64,000 nt of DNA from Agrypnia vestita (Eukaryota > Arthropoda > Insecta > Trichoptera > Phryganeidae). Shown here in pieces: positions 10,929 through 21,975 of this stretch. Under the pieces are notes generated by a model that worked only from the letters and a program-made list of their open reading frames with translations, was not told the origin of the DNA and searched no databases. Location of the stretch: positions 1 to 64,000 of the forward strand of contig JADDOH010001561.1 of NCBI GenBank assembly GCA_016648135.1. The letters run 5' to 3'. Every line of letters starts with the position of its first letter. Position 1 is the stretch's first letter. Made by a program: the position numbers and the translations under genes.

Positions 10929-11650
10929 ATGGAGAAGTTTCGTAGTGCTGATAATATGATATTGTTGTAACATTTAAATAAAATATAGACCAACGTAAAT
11001 AAATTTGTGAAAACATTTTTGAAATCTGTCAATAAATAACGGAGAAAAAGAATATTAAATTTAGTGTATTTTAGCGCGGAATGATTTACCTCCTCGCCTG
11101 TGACATCACGCGTCCGCATAGCCGGGTCCGGAGCACGAACCGCTATATATACCGAGTATACCTCTTTCTATTTAAGAAAGATAATCGAGTTAGTATTTGT
11201 AAGCCGTGCGTACGAGACCTATGTTTCGTTGTGCTGGTGTTTATACCCGAAAACAACGAAACAATGTACGTCGTACAGTTGCCGGCAAACTTCTTGAAAA
11301 TTTTTGGCGTAGTGGGGGAATGCGCAGAAGACAAATTTTGGGTCCCGTTGGTGGAATGGTACACGCGCAAACATCTCCCACTACGCCGAAAAATTTCAAG
11401 ATGTTTGCCGGCTCCTGTACGCACGGCTTACACATACTAATTCGATTGACCTTCTTAATGGAAAAGAGAGATGAAATCACGCGACTCCACCGGAAGGAAC
11501 TAAATTATTCACGCAAAATGCAAATTTAAAATATTATAACTGTTACTTTTTGAGATATCTTAATTCTACTAATTCTACTACTGAGACTTTTGATCAATTT
11601 TACTAAAATTTTCATTTCCAACTTTGAAAAAAAAAAATAAACATCTAAAC
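10929..11650. mobile_element. Family B TIR element, copy 2
   Basis: Begins ATGGAGAAGTTTCG and follows the 6754 copy through ACATTTAAATAAAATATAGACC and the CCTGTGACATCACGCGTCCG block. It resumes after an internal insert with CACGCGACTCCACCGGA, ending in a degraded right terminus near 11650. It is interrupted at 11174-11456 by a fold-back insert. No coding sequence. Confidence 0.65.
11174..11456. mobile_element. Fold-back MITE inside family B copy 2
   Basis: The outer arms 11174-11213 and 11417-11456 are inverted copies (AAGAAAGATAATCGAGTTAG against AAGAAGGTCAATCGAATTAG). The inner arms 11281-11316 and 11377-11412 pair as well (GCCGGCAAACTTCTTG against GCCGGCAAACATCTTG). The 6754 copy of family B lacks this segment, which supports a later insertion. 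The small ORFs are by-products of the palindrome. Confidence 0.7.
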
Positions 11651-12720
11651 CGTGGTGTGACTAAACATGTTTAACTGGACGTTTTGGGGACCCCATATCG
11701 AAACAAAATCACAGATATATTGACACTGTTATAATTTAAACTATCAATAACAGACACGAGACAAGATTGAGCATACACGAAATCATAGATACCCGACTCT
11801 AGCTGGGCACAGAGGAACATGGCAATATTTTTCAGAGTTAAAAAAATTGTTTCCAGGCCTTATTTTCTTTTCGTTTTCTCTAATTACATTTTTAATTAAG
11901 TTACGCCACTGGCTTAGGTATTGCGGTATTGGTTATCTAAATACTGGGGCCAATAAAGCAAGCGCACATGATCGTAAACAAGCGACAAAGTAATACGTAC
12001 ATACGTTTGCCGTCCCCGGTCAGGGGCGTAACCAGCGTGGAGCAATAATTGAAGCTGATCGCTGCAGGCGCAGCGTTTAAGAAGGTGCAAGATTTTATCA
12101 TCAACATTTGGGCTACCGTTAACTTCGATTTCCAACACTTAAGGAACCTGTGTTATTTGAAAAAATGCAATTTAGTTCGTACACAATTTATAAATGTCGC
12201 AGACGGTAAGAAGCTTAAATTCATGTCATACATCAATAAAAAAGGGAGAGAAAATCATTAACAATTTCAGAATCATACAAAACATCTCGCGGTATACCTA
12301 TATAGTAATACTACTCGAATTTAATTGTCGTTTTGTTTATATCGACGGCCCCTACGTAAACTAACAAGACTTCTACGAAAAAAAAAAATTAAAGCTGTTT
12401 GAAGTTTGAAGTTCGGTTTTACATACAAAATGAGCGTATTTGTCCGCTTTTTTAGAAATATTTAACGGAGAAGAGACGTCTATGTAATGGTACAAAAGAG
12501 TAAAAAAATGAATTTTTGGTATATGTCTGAGTTTATCTAGACAACGTCGATATGTGCGATTATGCAATTCTACAAACTTACCTCGGAAACATATTTTTTT
12601 GTCGTTATTCTGAAATTTATTATTTTTACAGTAATTAACAGTAAATCAACAACAACAACAAAAAAAAAACTAAGTTCATCCAGATAAAAATAAACTAGTA
12701 ACAAATTAAAAAATAAAACA
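11651..12720. other. Intergenic, nothing recognised
   Basis: A+T-rich DNA with short unrelated ORFs of 60-75 codons. No domain, TIR or RNA gene is seen. Confidence 0.4.
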
Positions 12721-13010
12721 TTCATTCCAGACAGAGCGGATGAATAGGCAGATGATCAAAAATAGAATCTGCCAAGTTAGTAACTTGTTTGGAGATCGTA
12801 ATCGAGAAACCAGCGTAATTACGCTCTGGCGCATGGCGAGACAGGGCCGGGCGTCGCAATTATTGCGCGGGGCACCATTAACAAGAACGATAAAAGTCGA
12901 CAAACCTATCGCGCCCGAGGAACAATCGCGGAATTTCACGGCTGATGGGATAACAATAATGGCCGAATTAATAGGCGCGCAAATGGGAGAGCGACGATGA
13001 CAAAGAGGTA
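12721..13010. other. GC-moderate, TE-free patch
   Basis: This stretch differs in composition from its surroundings and matches no repeat in the window. It has CAATTATTGCGCGG and GAATTAATAGGCGCGCAAAT, which contain homeodomain-like TAAT cores. An 86-codon plus-strand ORF crosses it without a recognisable domain. It may be a conserved regulatory element or simple unique DNA. Confidence 0.3.
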
Positions 13011-13220
13011 ACTAAAAAATAATCGCCCCTCAAACGAACCACACCTGAATAAAGGTTTACATTTTATTAATGGCATTTGCTTTACGGCAATACAATACCA
13101 GGCGCTGTCTGGTGGTGCGCGACCGTCCCTCTTGAGGATCATCCGCGGTGCGCCTTTTAAGACGTGGTTCCAGGTAAGGATTCAATGGGTCAGTGTGAGT
13201 ATTGCCATGCGTACATCCGT

Positions 13221-13859
13221 ATTCTGAAAATAACAATGTCTGGATCTTTAAGATCTTTATCCCAACACTTAATAGACGATAATAAAAATTAAAAATGTCC
13301 AGAGCGGATTTTGTAATTCTACGGCTCAAATACACTGTATTAAAAGATGATATAAGAAAGATTGTTTCTTACAATCGTATTAATTTCTTCATCCACAGCG
13401 TCCAGATGAAATATCATGGCTAAACTTGTAATGACCGCGTTCGGCGTTACTGCGTATTCAAATCTTCCCACCTTGACATTTTTTGACAGATACGTCTGGA
13501 TCTTTAAGATCTTTATCCCAACACTTAATAGACGATAATAAAAATTAAAAATAAACGAGACTGTGTTTGTTTCTATGAGGGAGGGAGAAAGATGTAAATT
13601 GTTATCTGTCAAATGTCAAGATGGGAAGATTTGAATACGCGGTAACGCCGAACGTGGTCATGACAAGTTTAGCCATAATATTTGAAGATGAAGAAATTAA
13701 TACGATTGTAAGAAACAATCTTTCTTATATCATCTTTTAATACAGTGTATTTGAGCCGTAGAATTACAAAATCCGCTCTGCACATTTTTAATTTTTATTA
13801 TCGTCTATTAAGTGTTGGGATAAAGATCTTAACGATCCAGACATTGTTATTTTCAGAAT
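13221..13859. mobile_element. Family D large hairpin element
   Basis: Long inverted repeat. The left arm 13221-13481 pairs with the right arm 13611-13859, with terminal ATTCTGAAAATAACAATG and its inverse. The 130-bp loop contains a further copy (13494-13553) of the arm block 13238-13297, beginning GTCTGGATCTTTAAGATC. The terminal sequence is shared with the elements at 3553 and 15114. No transposase is present. The ORFs in the arms are identical by duplication, not by selection. Confidence 0.75.
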
Positions 13860-14090
13860 CGGGCCGGTAGTAAGTCAGTGCTTTGACCTATTAGTAGCCG
13901 ATGGACACTGCGGCGTAGCGGTCGTTTTTTTTTTGTTAAGTTAAAAACAGGTACACGATGTGTGAAACTACTATAAAATTATAGTAATATATTATATTAC
14001 GATATAATATTAATTTAATTCCTATCTAAATTGTGAAAATGTTGATGTCCTAACATTAAAACATTAATGTCCTAACATCAAGATATGGAG
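13860..14090. other. Intergenic, nothing recognised
   Basis: Short A+T-rich spacer. Confidence 0.35.
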
Positions 14091-14460
14091 ATAAGTATTT
14101 CAACATTTCTGACTTGTCTTCTGTCAAACACTCGACTATCATTAAAGTAACATAAATCGAATAGTAAAAATTAATTCCCTTTCTTCTTCTTCACGTGCCC
14201 TGTCGGGTCCCCCCTTTCGTAATCCTTTAATACAAGTCAAATAAAATAATAGTTAAAACCTTTCAAAAAATATTTTTTAAATTTCTGCGACGTTTTAATC
14301 ATTTTATTTTACTTGTGAATAACATTTGTGAACGAATTTTTAATATTAGAAGCGTCACTTTAATAACTGTCCAACTTTTACAAAAAAATAGTCAAAAAAT
14401 TGGAAAAGAAAATGAAAACTTTGAAGTTGCTTATTTTTTACTCATAATTTAGGCTTGAAT
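14091..14460. repeat. TE family E copy, degenerate fold-back
   Basis: The left half (14091-14190) and right half (14330-14440) are inverted relatives of each other and match the better copy at 41408-41861. Examples are TTTCAACATTTCTGACTT on the left and TAACTGTCCAACTTTTACAA on the right. The centre is different. Confidence 0.5.
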
Positions 14461-15113
14461 CTACCTACAAGGTATCGTGGACTAACTCTAATATGCCCTG
14501 TACACACGGAAACAGAAAGTTTATATAAAAAAAATGAACATTTTATTTTATACACGTTTGTATTATTTATTATTTTTAATGTTTAACACATTTTGGAACA
14601 GGTTACAGCTCACACTAGTCAGTTGAACTTAACTGAAAACAAGGTTACTAAGCTGCTCTCATGGCGGTCCGCCCAATAACGAGCCGGGCGGGAAGACGAC
14701 GAATTTCTGGAACTTCGGCGACGTGAAGAATGAAGGCATCAGATGACGAGGGCGTAAAGCGGAAGTGATGGTGATGAATATGATAAATAATGACATCTTT
14801 GGCGGTCAAGGAACGTGTCGCGCATGGCGGCGACTGTTATAAAAGCGAGAAGCATTTAGGAAGTGGACATTAAGGACATTAAAATGAGAACCCAGCAAAT
14901 TGGCGAAAAAATGAAAAATTTTAAAATAGTTCAGATAATTGAGGTTCAGGTTGACTGTATGGAAGAATGTGATGTACTACATATACATATCGTGAACTGG
15001 GGTGACATTGATTTTGCGGGTATTATTAATAACTAGATATCCCGCATAGTATTTTGAAGTATTTTGAAAAATAACATACAAATAAGACAACAATGGATTC
15101 GTACAATCAGATA
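14461..15113. other. Intergenic, nothing recognised
   Basis: Includes a GC-richer patch at 14660-14830 with a GAAGACGACGAATTTCTGG phrase and no long ORF. No feature is supportable. Confidence 0.35.
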
Positions 15114-15243
15114 ATCGACCGTATTCTGAAATAAGCAATAATTATATTTCTGTATCTTGACAGTCATTGTATAACATTGTAATGCCGCCAATTATGACGT
15201 TTAAGTTTGACAGGTTTATTGCTTATTTAGAATACGATCGATT
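15114..15243. mobile_element. Family D MITE, compact copy
   Basis: About 130 bp. The TIRs are AATCGACCGTATTCTGAAAT (left) and, inverted, ATTTAGAATACGATCGATT (right), extending into AAGCAATAA/TTATTGCTT. The interior matches 3570-3652. This is the best compact member of the family and defines its ends. Confidence 0.75.
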
Positions 15244-16260
15244 GATATTAATGGCTATGAAAAGATAATTATTCTCACGAACTTGTAATATATAAAAAAA
15301 ATGTGGATTTTTACAACTACGACGGACAGCTAATTTCATACATTCACATAAACAGTTTACAATTTGTCAAAGGAATACGTAGAACTACCGCAATGGCTCG
15401 AATAGATCTGTCAGTAAACAGTGTTGCCACGAGGCGCAAAATGATCTTTGGTAAAAAAACACTTTTTACCAGAATTTTATTTTTATACGTTTCCGCAGAA
15501 TCAGCAATGTCACCCCGCAAAATTAAGTTACCCCAGTTGTCGGTACTTTGATGGTACCAGATTGGAGTTTTCTTTGCGTCGAATATATCGCAAAACGTGC
15601 AAGGTTACTAGATGAAAACTGTTAATTTTTTATTCAGAGTATTCGGTCAAAATAAATCAATGAGTACTCAAGTGCCTTCTTGAAAATATTGAATAGTTTT
15701 ATTCAAGTCAACATGAAGAATTGTAAAACGTCAATTCGTATAAAATCGTGTCCAGATCATCTACCTCGGAGATCCCCTTCACCCCCCCTCCCCGGCCCGT
15801 GGTCTGCGCCAGGTGAGTGTCTGGCCTGTATGACTCATCCGGCTGTTGTTGAGCAGGGCCGGGGGAGTTTTTTGCTGCCATTCCGCCGAGGCAAATATTT
15901 AACTGGCTACATACAAGTCCGAAAATTCTGCGCTTACTTTTACGCCTTTTATTAAAAATCGGCAGACACGACGTGCACATCACATTATTTAGAACCATCA
16001 CGCTACATTCCTAGTCGCATTTCTTTTTATGATTACAATATTTATCACTCGCTCCAAATCCACACCTTACTCACACTCGCCGATTCTCTGACGTCACACA
16101 TGAAATAATGAAAAGAAAATTATATTTTAATTGAATCACATTTTTATAGAAAAATCATTATTTTAGAAAATACGAGAAGTTTTTTAATATTTAAATAAAA
16201 GCAAATTATATGAATCACATCAAAAGATATACAGAAAAAAATCTATCTGTTAAATAACTA
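15244..16260. other. Intergenic, nothing recognised
   Basis: Contains two unremarkable short ORFs and a C-rich stretch at 15775-15800. No TE or gene signal is supportable. Confidence 0.4.
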
Positions 16261-16350
16261 CTTAATTGCCACCGGGACTCGAGCCCGGAACTTCCCAATT
16301 TTGATGATAATTGTGATATCTTGGGTCTTCGGTAAAACACACTGGTTTTC
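16261..16350 (-). repeat. Possible SINE head with B box
   Basis: On the minus strand GTTCCGGGCTCGAGTCCCGG looks like a tRNA T-arm/B box, folding with a CCGGG stem. No A box or poly(A) partner is clear, so this may be a SINE remnant or a tRNA-like primer remnant. Confidence 0.3.
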
Positions 16351-16756
16351 GTCTAGATCTTTATTTGCGGTGACAATAAATCTCGCGTTACAATGATACG
16401 GCAAACTGACAATGACTAATAGCGGTCGAGTCTCGATACAATAAAGAGCTCTAGGGCGCGCGTCTTTATAAACCCATTCTCTCTCACACACTCTCTGTCT
16501 CTTTCATTCATCGCGACATACGTTCCTCAGATCTATTACAATAATGATACATGTCCCAGAGGATTTTACATACAATGTTTAATTTCTTCAGAAAATTAAA
16601 TGGTTATGTAGTGTATTGGTAACGCATTCTCCCCGCAAGAGAAAGTCCCGGTGGATACAAAAAAAATCGATAAATAATTTATTTCTGCAAGTGATTTAAA
16701 TATTAAAATCATAATTAAGCAAAAATAATAAATGTTCAATTTTTTTGTTTGTAACC
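16351..16756. other. Intergenic, nothing recognised
   Basis: A+T-rich spacer. The phrase GGTAACGCATTCTCCCCGC at 16619-16637 is faintly tRNA-like but has no B box. Confidence 0.35.
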
Positions 16757-17212
16757 TTGTGGAAATTCATTTTTAATATTTTAAAAAATGAGGGTAAACA
16801 ACACTGTTTTATTCCCTCGCCCTCGCCCTCGTAGCGCAGTAGGTATGACACTGGCTTCCCACACCGAGGGTTCCGGGTTCGTTTCCCGGTGAGGTCACAA
16901 TTTAATCAATGTGATTTATTCAAGCCTGGGTGTTTTGTGATGTATTTCGCTTCTGTAATTGGGCCTCCTGGCCTGTTGAAGCGTAAAAAAAAGAAAAAAA
17001 GAAAGAAAAGAAATTCCACTATATTTATTTTGAATTGTTAGAACGTTTTCGGGATTTCTCCCATTGTCAATAACAACACGTTTACAACTTGTAACTTGTT
17101 GTAAACGTGTTGTTTTTGACAATGGGAGAAATCCCGAAAACGTTCTAACAATTCAAAATAAATATAGTGGAATAAAACAGTGTTGTTTACCCTCATTTTT
17201 TAAAATATCAAA
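16757..17212. mobile_element. Near-perfect palindrome (fold-back MITE) split by a SINE
   Basis: Without the SINE, the arms (16757-16815 plus 17013-17088, and 17098-17212) are inverted copies with almost no mismatch around a 9-nt loop (17089-17097). Examples are AAAATGAGGGTAAACAACAC against GTGTTGTTTACCCTCATTTT at the outer ends, and ATTTCTCCCATTGTCAA against TTGACAATGGGAGAAAT near the centre. High arm identity implies a young or recently homogenised hairpin. The twin ORFs on opposite strands are products of the palindrome. Confidence 0.8.
16816..17012 (+). mobile_element. tRNA-derived SINE inserted in the palindrome
   Basis: The tRNA-like head has an A box at 16832-16843 (TAGCGCAGTAGG) and a B box at about 16876-16885 (GGTTCGTTTC) inside a CCGGG.../CCCGG T-arm-like stem. 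It continues into a unique body and ends in an A-rich (AAAAG)n-type tail. It is flanked by ATTCC (16811-16815, 17013-17017). The undisturbed arm of the palindrome shows the pre-insertion site. The family differs from the SINEs at 35.5, 54.2 and 61.3 kb. Confidence 0.75.
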
Positions 17213-17282
17213 AATAATAATTATACACACCACTCGGAAAACCAAAATGAATATCACTCTTAGTTAAAATCCCAAATCTAAA

Positions 17283-17301
17283 TAATAATAATAATAATAA
17301 A
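17283..17301. repeat. (AAT)n microsatellite
   Basis: About six AAT units. Confidence 0.75.
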
Positions 17302-17329
17302 AGGTTTTATAATATTTAATGCAAACCAT

Positions 17330-17400
17330 TGTGACAAAGGAAATGACAGTTTCCGAAACCGGTTAGTTTAATAAATAAACAAAGTTCACCATAAATTAGA
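17330..17400 (+). ncRNA. Hammerhead-like motif / Penelope-type terminus remnant
   Basis: The stem GGAAA (17339-17343) and TTTCC (17350-17354) is followed directly by GAAACCGGTT. This is the stem II - GAAA - minimal stem III layout of Penelope-associated hammerheads. The CTGANGA core is degenerate (GTGACAA), so cleavage is unlikely. The downstream AATAAATAAACAAAGTTCA resembles the Penelope terminus at 45416-45444. Confidence 0.35.
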
Positions 17401-19240
17401 TTAATATTTATTTACTAATTTAGACATGTTGGCCCTGTCCAAGTGGACAATGTACGGACAGACATCTCGGATTTCTCCTCTGTCTCTTACAACGAATCGT
17501 TCTACTTTTGAGCGCGGGGCTCCATTGAAGGAATCGCGTAGATTCGTACCCCATTCGTCTTGTATAGAAAGCTCTCAGCGATACCATCCGATGTTTATGT
17601 AAGTACCAGCGCGGAGCCGGCGGCGAAGCGGGTTTAATGTTAGTTCCCATCGCGTTTATCATCTGGTCATTGGAGGCCCGTACACCTGTTCCTGCTCTAT
17701 TTAAGTGCAAATACCCTATTGGTACAATATTCTACAAGATTTACTCCGCTAGTTTGCATGCCCCTCCAGAGTGCGAAACGGGTTAGTTATGTTAATGTAC
17801 ACGAAAAGTACATCATCGACGTCACGTCTTAAATGATAATAAAAAATAATGTACGGTGGGAGGCCGCGCAGATGGACAATGTAGCATGCTAAATCAGGAA
17901 TCCTCGGCTTGTGCAACGGGCCGGGCAAATGATACGGCTTATTCGCAAGGAGACGCCACGGTGGAAAAACGAGTTTTTAAATAACGAAAGTACAAGTCAT
18001 TATTTTCAAACCAGGGTGCCGAGTGAAAAGCTGCATGCGACTGTACCAAAATAATGACTTGTATACGTCAGGCAATTTCAGTAAGAAAAAAATTACATCT
18101 CTCTACTTTTTAAACATATTTTACATACGTCTTTAAACATATACATTTAATAAATGAATGTATTATCTTCTTCTAGCGCTTGTGCGTTAGGGGATCATTA
18201 GTTCATTTTCACCAGATAGAAACAGTTAAATTGTGAACTTCCCTTATTGCCTAAGATTTTTCATCCAGGATATTTCCCGTCTTCCATGGCTTCCTCTACT
18301 GGGCAAATTCTCCTTGAAAGCTAAGATGCAGGATCTGATACGTCTCACGATATTGTAATTTCCGGGATTTTATTGTTTGAAGAATACCTTTTCCTTTCGC
18401 ATTCGAATCGACACATTTTCGTTAGTTGTTTATAGATCTCAAATGCTGTATTGGTATTGTTTCAGTGAATGTCCAAGATTTCACTCTATATACGAATACA
18501 AGAGATTATATCATTCTCATCGCGATGATTTTCCCTATCACATACACAGAATAAATGAAAAAATCCTTTTGATGTTCATTAAAAACTGCGGAACGTCCAA
18601 CAAAATATTTAAAGGCTGCGGTAAAACGGGAATATGATATAAAAAGTTCGTAGGTGAACAGCGAATTAAAATATTATATAATAATTTGAACCGTTGCTGG
18701 CTTCCGTGGCATGTAGATTCGTAAGCTAATAAGTAATAATGTAAATATTCCATGTCAGGCCGGCGGTAGCTGGACGGCGATTCGATTAGTGTTTTGCACG
18801 CAACTCTAGCGTTTGATAATAAAAAATTAATAAAACAAAACTACGCCACGATTGATTTAATTCAAAACATAATTTCTCAAAACAATGAGAAAAATGTGCC
18901 ATTGTCAAGATAAGGCGCTAACAATTAAATCATACGCTATTTCTGTGATACAATGACGGTACTAACGGCACCATCGCGTTTGTCCTCCTCGAGATAAATA
19001 CAGCAGTCGTGAGAAAAAGATTTATAGTGTGAAGTTAACCTTCGGTAGTGGAAGTACAAAAATAGGAGCGGGGTACAAACGGGACCCCAGTCAAATTTGC
19101 GTTTTAATGAACTATAATGGTTTGAAAATGCTCTATAATATTTTTAATTACATTTCTTATATAATGCGAACAAAATCCTACTAAATTTGTCGCCATTTTA
19201 CAAGAAACCGTAATATTTCGACGACTCATAACTCACAAGC
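17401..19240. other. Intergenic; uncharacterised 96-codon ORF
   Basis: A minus-strand ORF at 17420-17710 is open through a GC-richer patch. Its protein has no domain I recognise; it may be repeat-derived. The rest (17711-19240) is A+T-rich with no supportable feature. Confidence 0.3.
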
Positions 19241-19249
19241 ATCCGACTG

Positions 19250-19498
19250 ACACAAGCTGTGCAAGCAGAACGAAGTAACCCGGAGTTCTTTAGAATAAGT
19301 CAGCACTCTTATAATGTTGGTTATTCTTCTCCCATCACAAGAGTGTGTCGTACTTACAATAAATATTGTACTGACCGTAATGTCGATGTCGATATTCTTG
19401 CAGATACCCTATCATCATTCAAAATGTCACTCCTACACAACATCCATTTACTTGACGATAACCTAAACCCACATAGAACACATCAACCAATTATTTAG
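19250..19498 (+). pseudogene. Non-LTR retrotransposon RT, C-terminal fragment
   Basis: The readable part is SNPEFFRISQHSYNVGYSSP followed by ITRVCRTYN and a V-D-V-D-I-...-SFK end. This is the usual way CR1/L2/RTE-like insect reverse transcriptases finish: R-N-P, then F-x-I-P/S-x-H, then S-P-x-x-R-x-x-R-x-Y-N, then an I-D-I-F-like stretch and a short tail. In-frame stops lie just upstream, so only the terminus survives. Clade is not determinable. Confidence 0.55.
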
Positions 19499-19632
19499 TT
19501 ACATATTTTTACATGTTTTAATTACATTAATATTCTAAAATATACATATAATGCAAGTTTATGCTAGAACAGATCGAAGATACTTGTAATTGGGATAACG
19601 GCCAGAGTGTTAATTAATAATGTATTCTTCTT

Positions 19633-20019
19633 CTACTTCTTCATCAGCCTTCGTCTTTCCACTGCTGGATATAGATAGGCCTCTTCCTTATTTTTCCCTT
19701 CTTCCCTTTTGTTGGCTAATTGTAGCCATTTCTTTCCCCCCACAGCGACAATATTATCGGCCCATCTCTTTTGAGGTCTTCCGATACCTCTTTTATTTTC
19801 CCAAGGTCTCCATTTCAGAACTCTGGGAGGCCATCTTGTAGTATCCTGTCTTGCAACGTGTACTGCCCATTGCCATTTTAGCTTCGCTACACGATCAATG
19901 ATATCCACTACTCTAGTTCTGCGGCTAATTTCGTCATTTCTAATTTTATCTCTTAGGCTTACTCCAAGCATGGATCTCTCCATGGATCGTTGCGTGCATT
20001 TAATACGTATTATCTTCAT
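19633..20019 (-). pseudogene. RTE/CR1-like LINE RT, C-terminal fragment
   Basis: About 128 residues. The order is TQRSMERSMLGVSLRDKIRN, then R-T-R-V-V-D-I-I-D-R-V-A-K-L-K-W-Q-W-A, then H-V-A-R-Q-D-T-T-R-W, and finally GRPQKRW.D.I with an EEAY end. This is the well-known C-terminal signature of abundant insect endonuclease/reverse-transcriptase elements. The RT catalytic domain (YADD) is absent because of 5' truncation. The last residues after EEAY are probably read-through into the tail. A related but distinct fragment lies at 50649-50873. Confidence 0.75.
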
Positions 20020-21975
20020 GTATTATGTATCCATTATTCTGTTAGTGTAAAATAAAGAAATAAAAAAGTAACCTCATCTATAGAATATTACCGATTGTCT
20101 GTAGAAAAACATTTTTTTCTACTTTCGACTGTCTTGCTACACATTACCGTTTAATTTTATTTTGGTTTTGTATTCTATAGGATATTTATGAGGATTACAA
20201 AAAATATCAGCTCAATATTATCTACAATTATTAAATAGTTATAAAATTAAGATTTTTGGGGTTAAGCTGTGCCCCGTTCCGGAACGGGAGCACGGGCGGG
20301 AGGGAAGGTTAGGAGCGCAGAATGGGATTTTGAGGTGGGCTGTCGCGCGAGCCGAGACCTAAGCAGATTAACAGTTTCATAGTCTCCACAACCACTGTCC
20401 TCGCATCTACACTCTGATTAAAAATAACAAATCGCGAGCAGCTGGCGCCATCCGTTGCAAGTCGAGCTTTGGAGCGGTTTTCATTTTTTTTAAATCTGAA
20501 AATAATACTCGGTCGTCTCATCCGCGGCCGCGTCGGGTGAGCGGGTAAGACGGGGATAGAATACGAAAACTTGTGAACCATATATGGTTTTGTTGCCGAT
20601 ATCTCGACTGGTACCTGGCACCGGTATCTCCGACACGAGTCGGGCGGCCTGTGAGATTTTTATGCCGATGGAAATAAATCATGGCTTTTTTGAACGATAA
20701 AATTTACCGCAAAAGAAAAACATTTTAACGCATAAAAAAAACTATGCGGGGAAATGTAATTTGTAAAATATATATTTTTTTATTATCTATTTATTTTCTT
20801 CACATTTTTTAAATATCACTAGACCCACAAAACGTCTTAAAAGTCTGCAGGTTCGTTTACACAATTAATATTACTACATTTCATTCATTATATAACCAGA
20901 AGAGAAAAAAAAACAATTTTAAGCATCTAATAATAAGCATAATATCTAAATATAGCAAACTATAATTCATGATCATTACAGTAATTATATACATCACATT
21001 AATTCATAGGTAACTTATATCGTTTGATGTCAACCACTATCTGAGTTCTGCCACTGATTTTTGAGTCGTTAGACCTGTAGGAAAGGTGTTTTGTAGTTTG
21101 TTCAAGAGCATGGGGACTAAATATTCAAAATTGACACCTGAGAGAGTTTTAAAGTTAATTAATCGAAACGCGCGGCGGTGAGAGTGGTTACCCATTCGAG
21201 CGCGCGCAGATGTTCGAAAGTATGACAGCCATCAATTCCATCATCAGCTTCCTTATTAATTAAACGAAATTTTGACGGTCACAACGGGTTTTATCTACGT
21301 AAAACTTGATTCCAATCTGTTTCATACGACGTCGGGATATTTAATCTACAGGTAAAGACTTAATTAATAGATAATAATATCACATCTCACGACACACACA
21401 CGTTCTGACTCAAGGCTGTCTACCATCTCGCGCAGCGATACGAGATAAATCAGCAAGTTTTTCACAAGCATGAAGAATTCCTATGCACTTAAACCAGAAA
21501 AAAACATTCTGCAATGATTAATCAAGATGGACGCGAATTGCGTTGCACTTATTATACTGAGTTACAAATAGACTTGTACCTGAGTACAAATAAGAGCTAT
21601 TATGTACATTTTTGTGATTTTCCGATGACGATATTTATTGCTACAAAGCAATCAAACATTAAATGTGTAACTATTGTTCGCTCTCGTACTGCAGGTTTCA
21701 TCACAGGTTCAATACAAAATAAACTTATGAAATAAAATATAACGTGCGTCATTCTGCGGTAAAAAAATGTAAGACTCACAAACAAAGATAATAAAAAGGT
21801 GTACAAATAGATAAATTATCATAAATAGATATGACCTTCACTCGTAAAGTATATTTCCGAAAATAAAATAAAGGTTAAGATAAAAATAGACTACGCGAGA
21901 ACTTTGAATAAATCATTATCTAGTTCAGGTACACAAATACAACATGAACACATCAAAAAGTTAGTGTTCGAGTAA
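20020..21975. other. Intergenic; GC-rich patch 20270-20660
   Basis: 20271-20660 is GC-richer and includes a perfect 16-bp palindrome CCCGTTCCGGAACGGG (20272-20287). The minus ORF at 20309-20581 has no recognisable domain. 20661-21975 is A+T-rich with nothing supportable. Confidence 0.4.

Noticed and set aside
13340..13612. ORFs in the 13-kb hairpin as related small proteins
   Set aside because: Their similarity comes from duplicated hairpin arms and a repeated loop block, not from protein conservation.
16876..16885. B boxes at 16.88, 35.55, 54.24 and 61.36 kb as functional tRNA genes
   Set aside because: None folds into a full cloverleaf with an acceptor stem. Each is followed by a SINE body and A-rich tail.
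17420..17710. 96-codon ORF as a conserved protein
   Set aside because: It looks non-random but I cannot tie it to any family without a database search, so no gene is called.
20272..20287. CCCGTTCCGGAACGGG palindrome as a regulatory operator
   Set aside because: A single isolated palindrome in a GC-rich patch with no neighbouring gene or second site.
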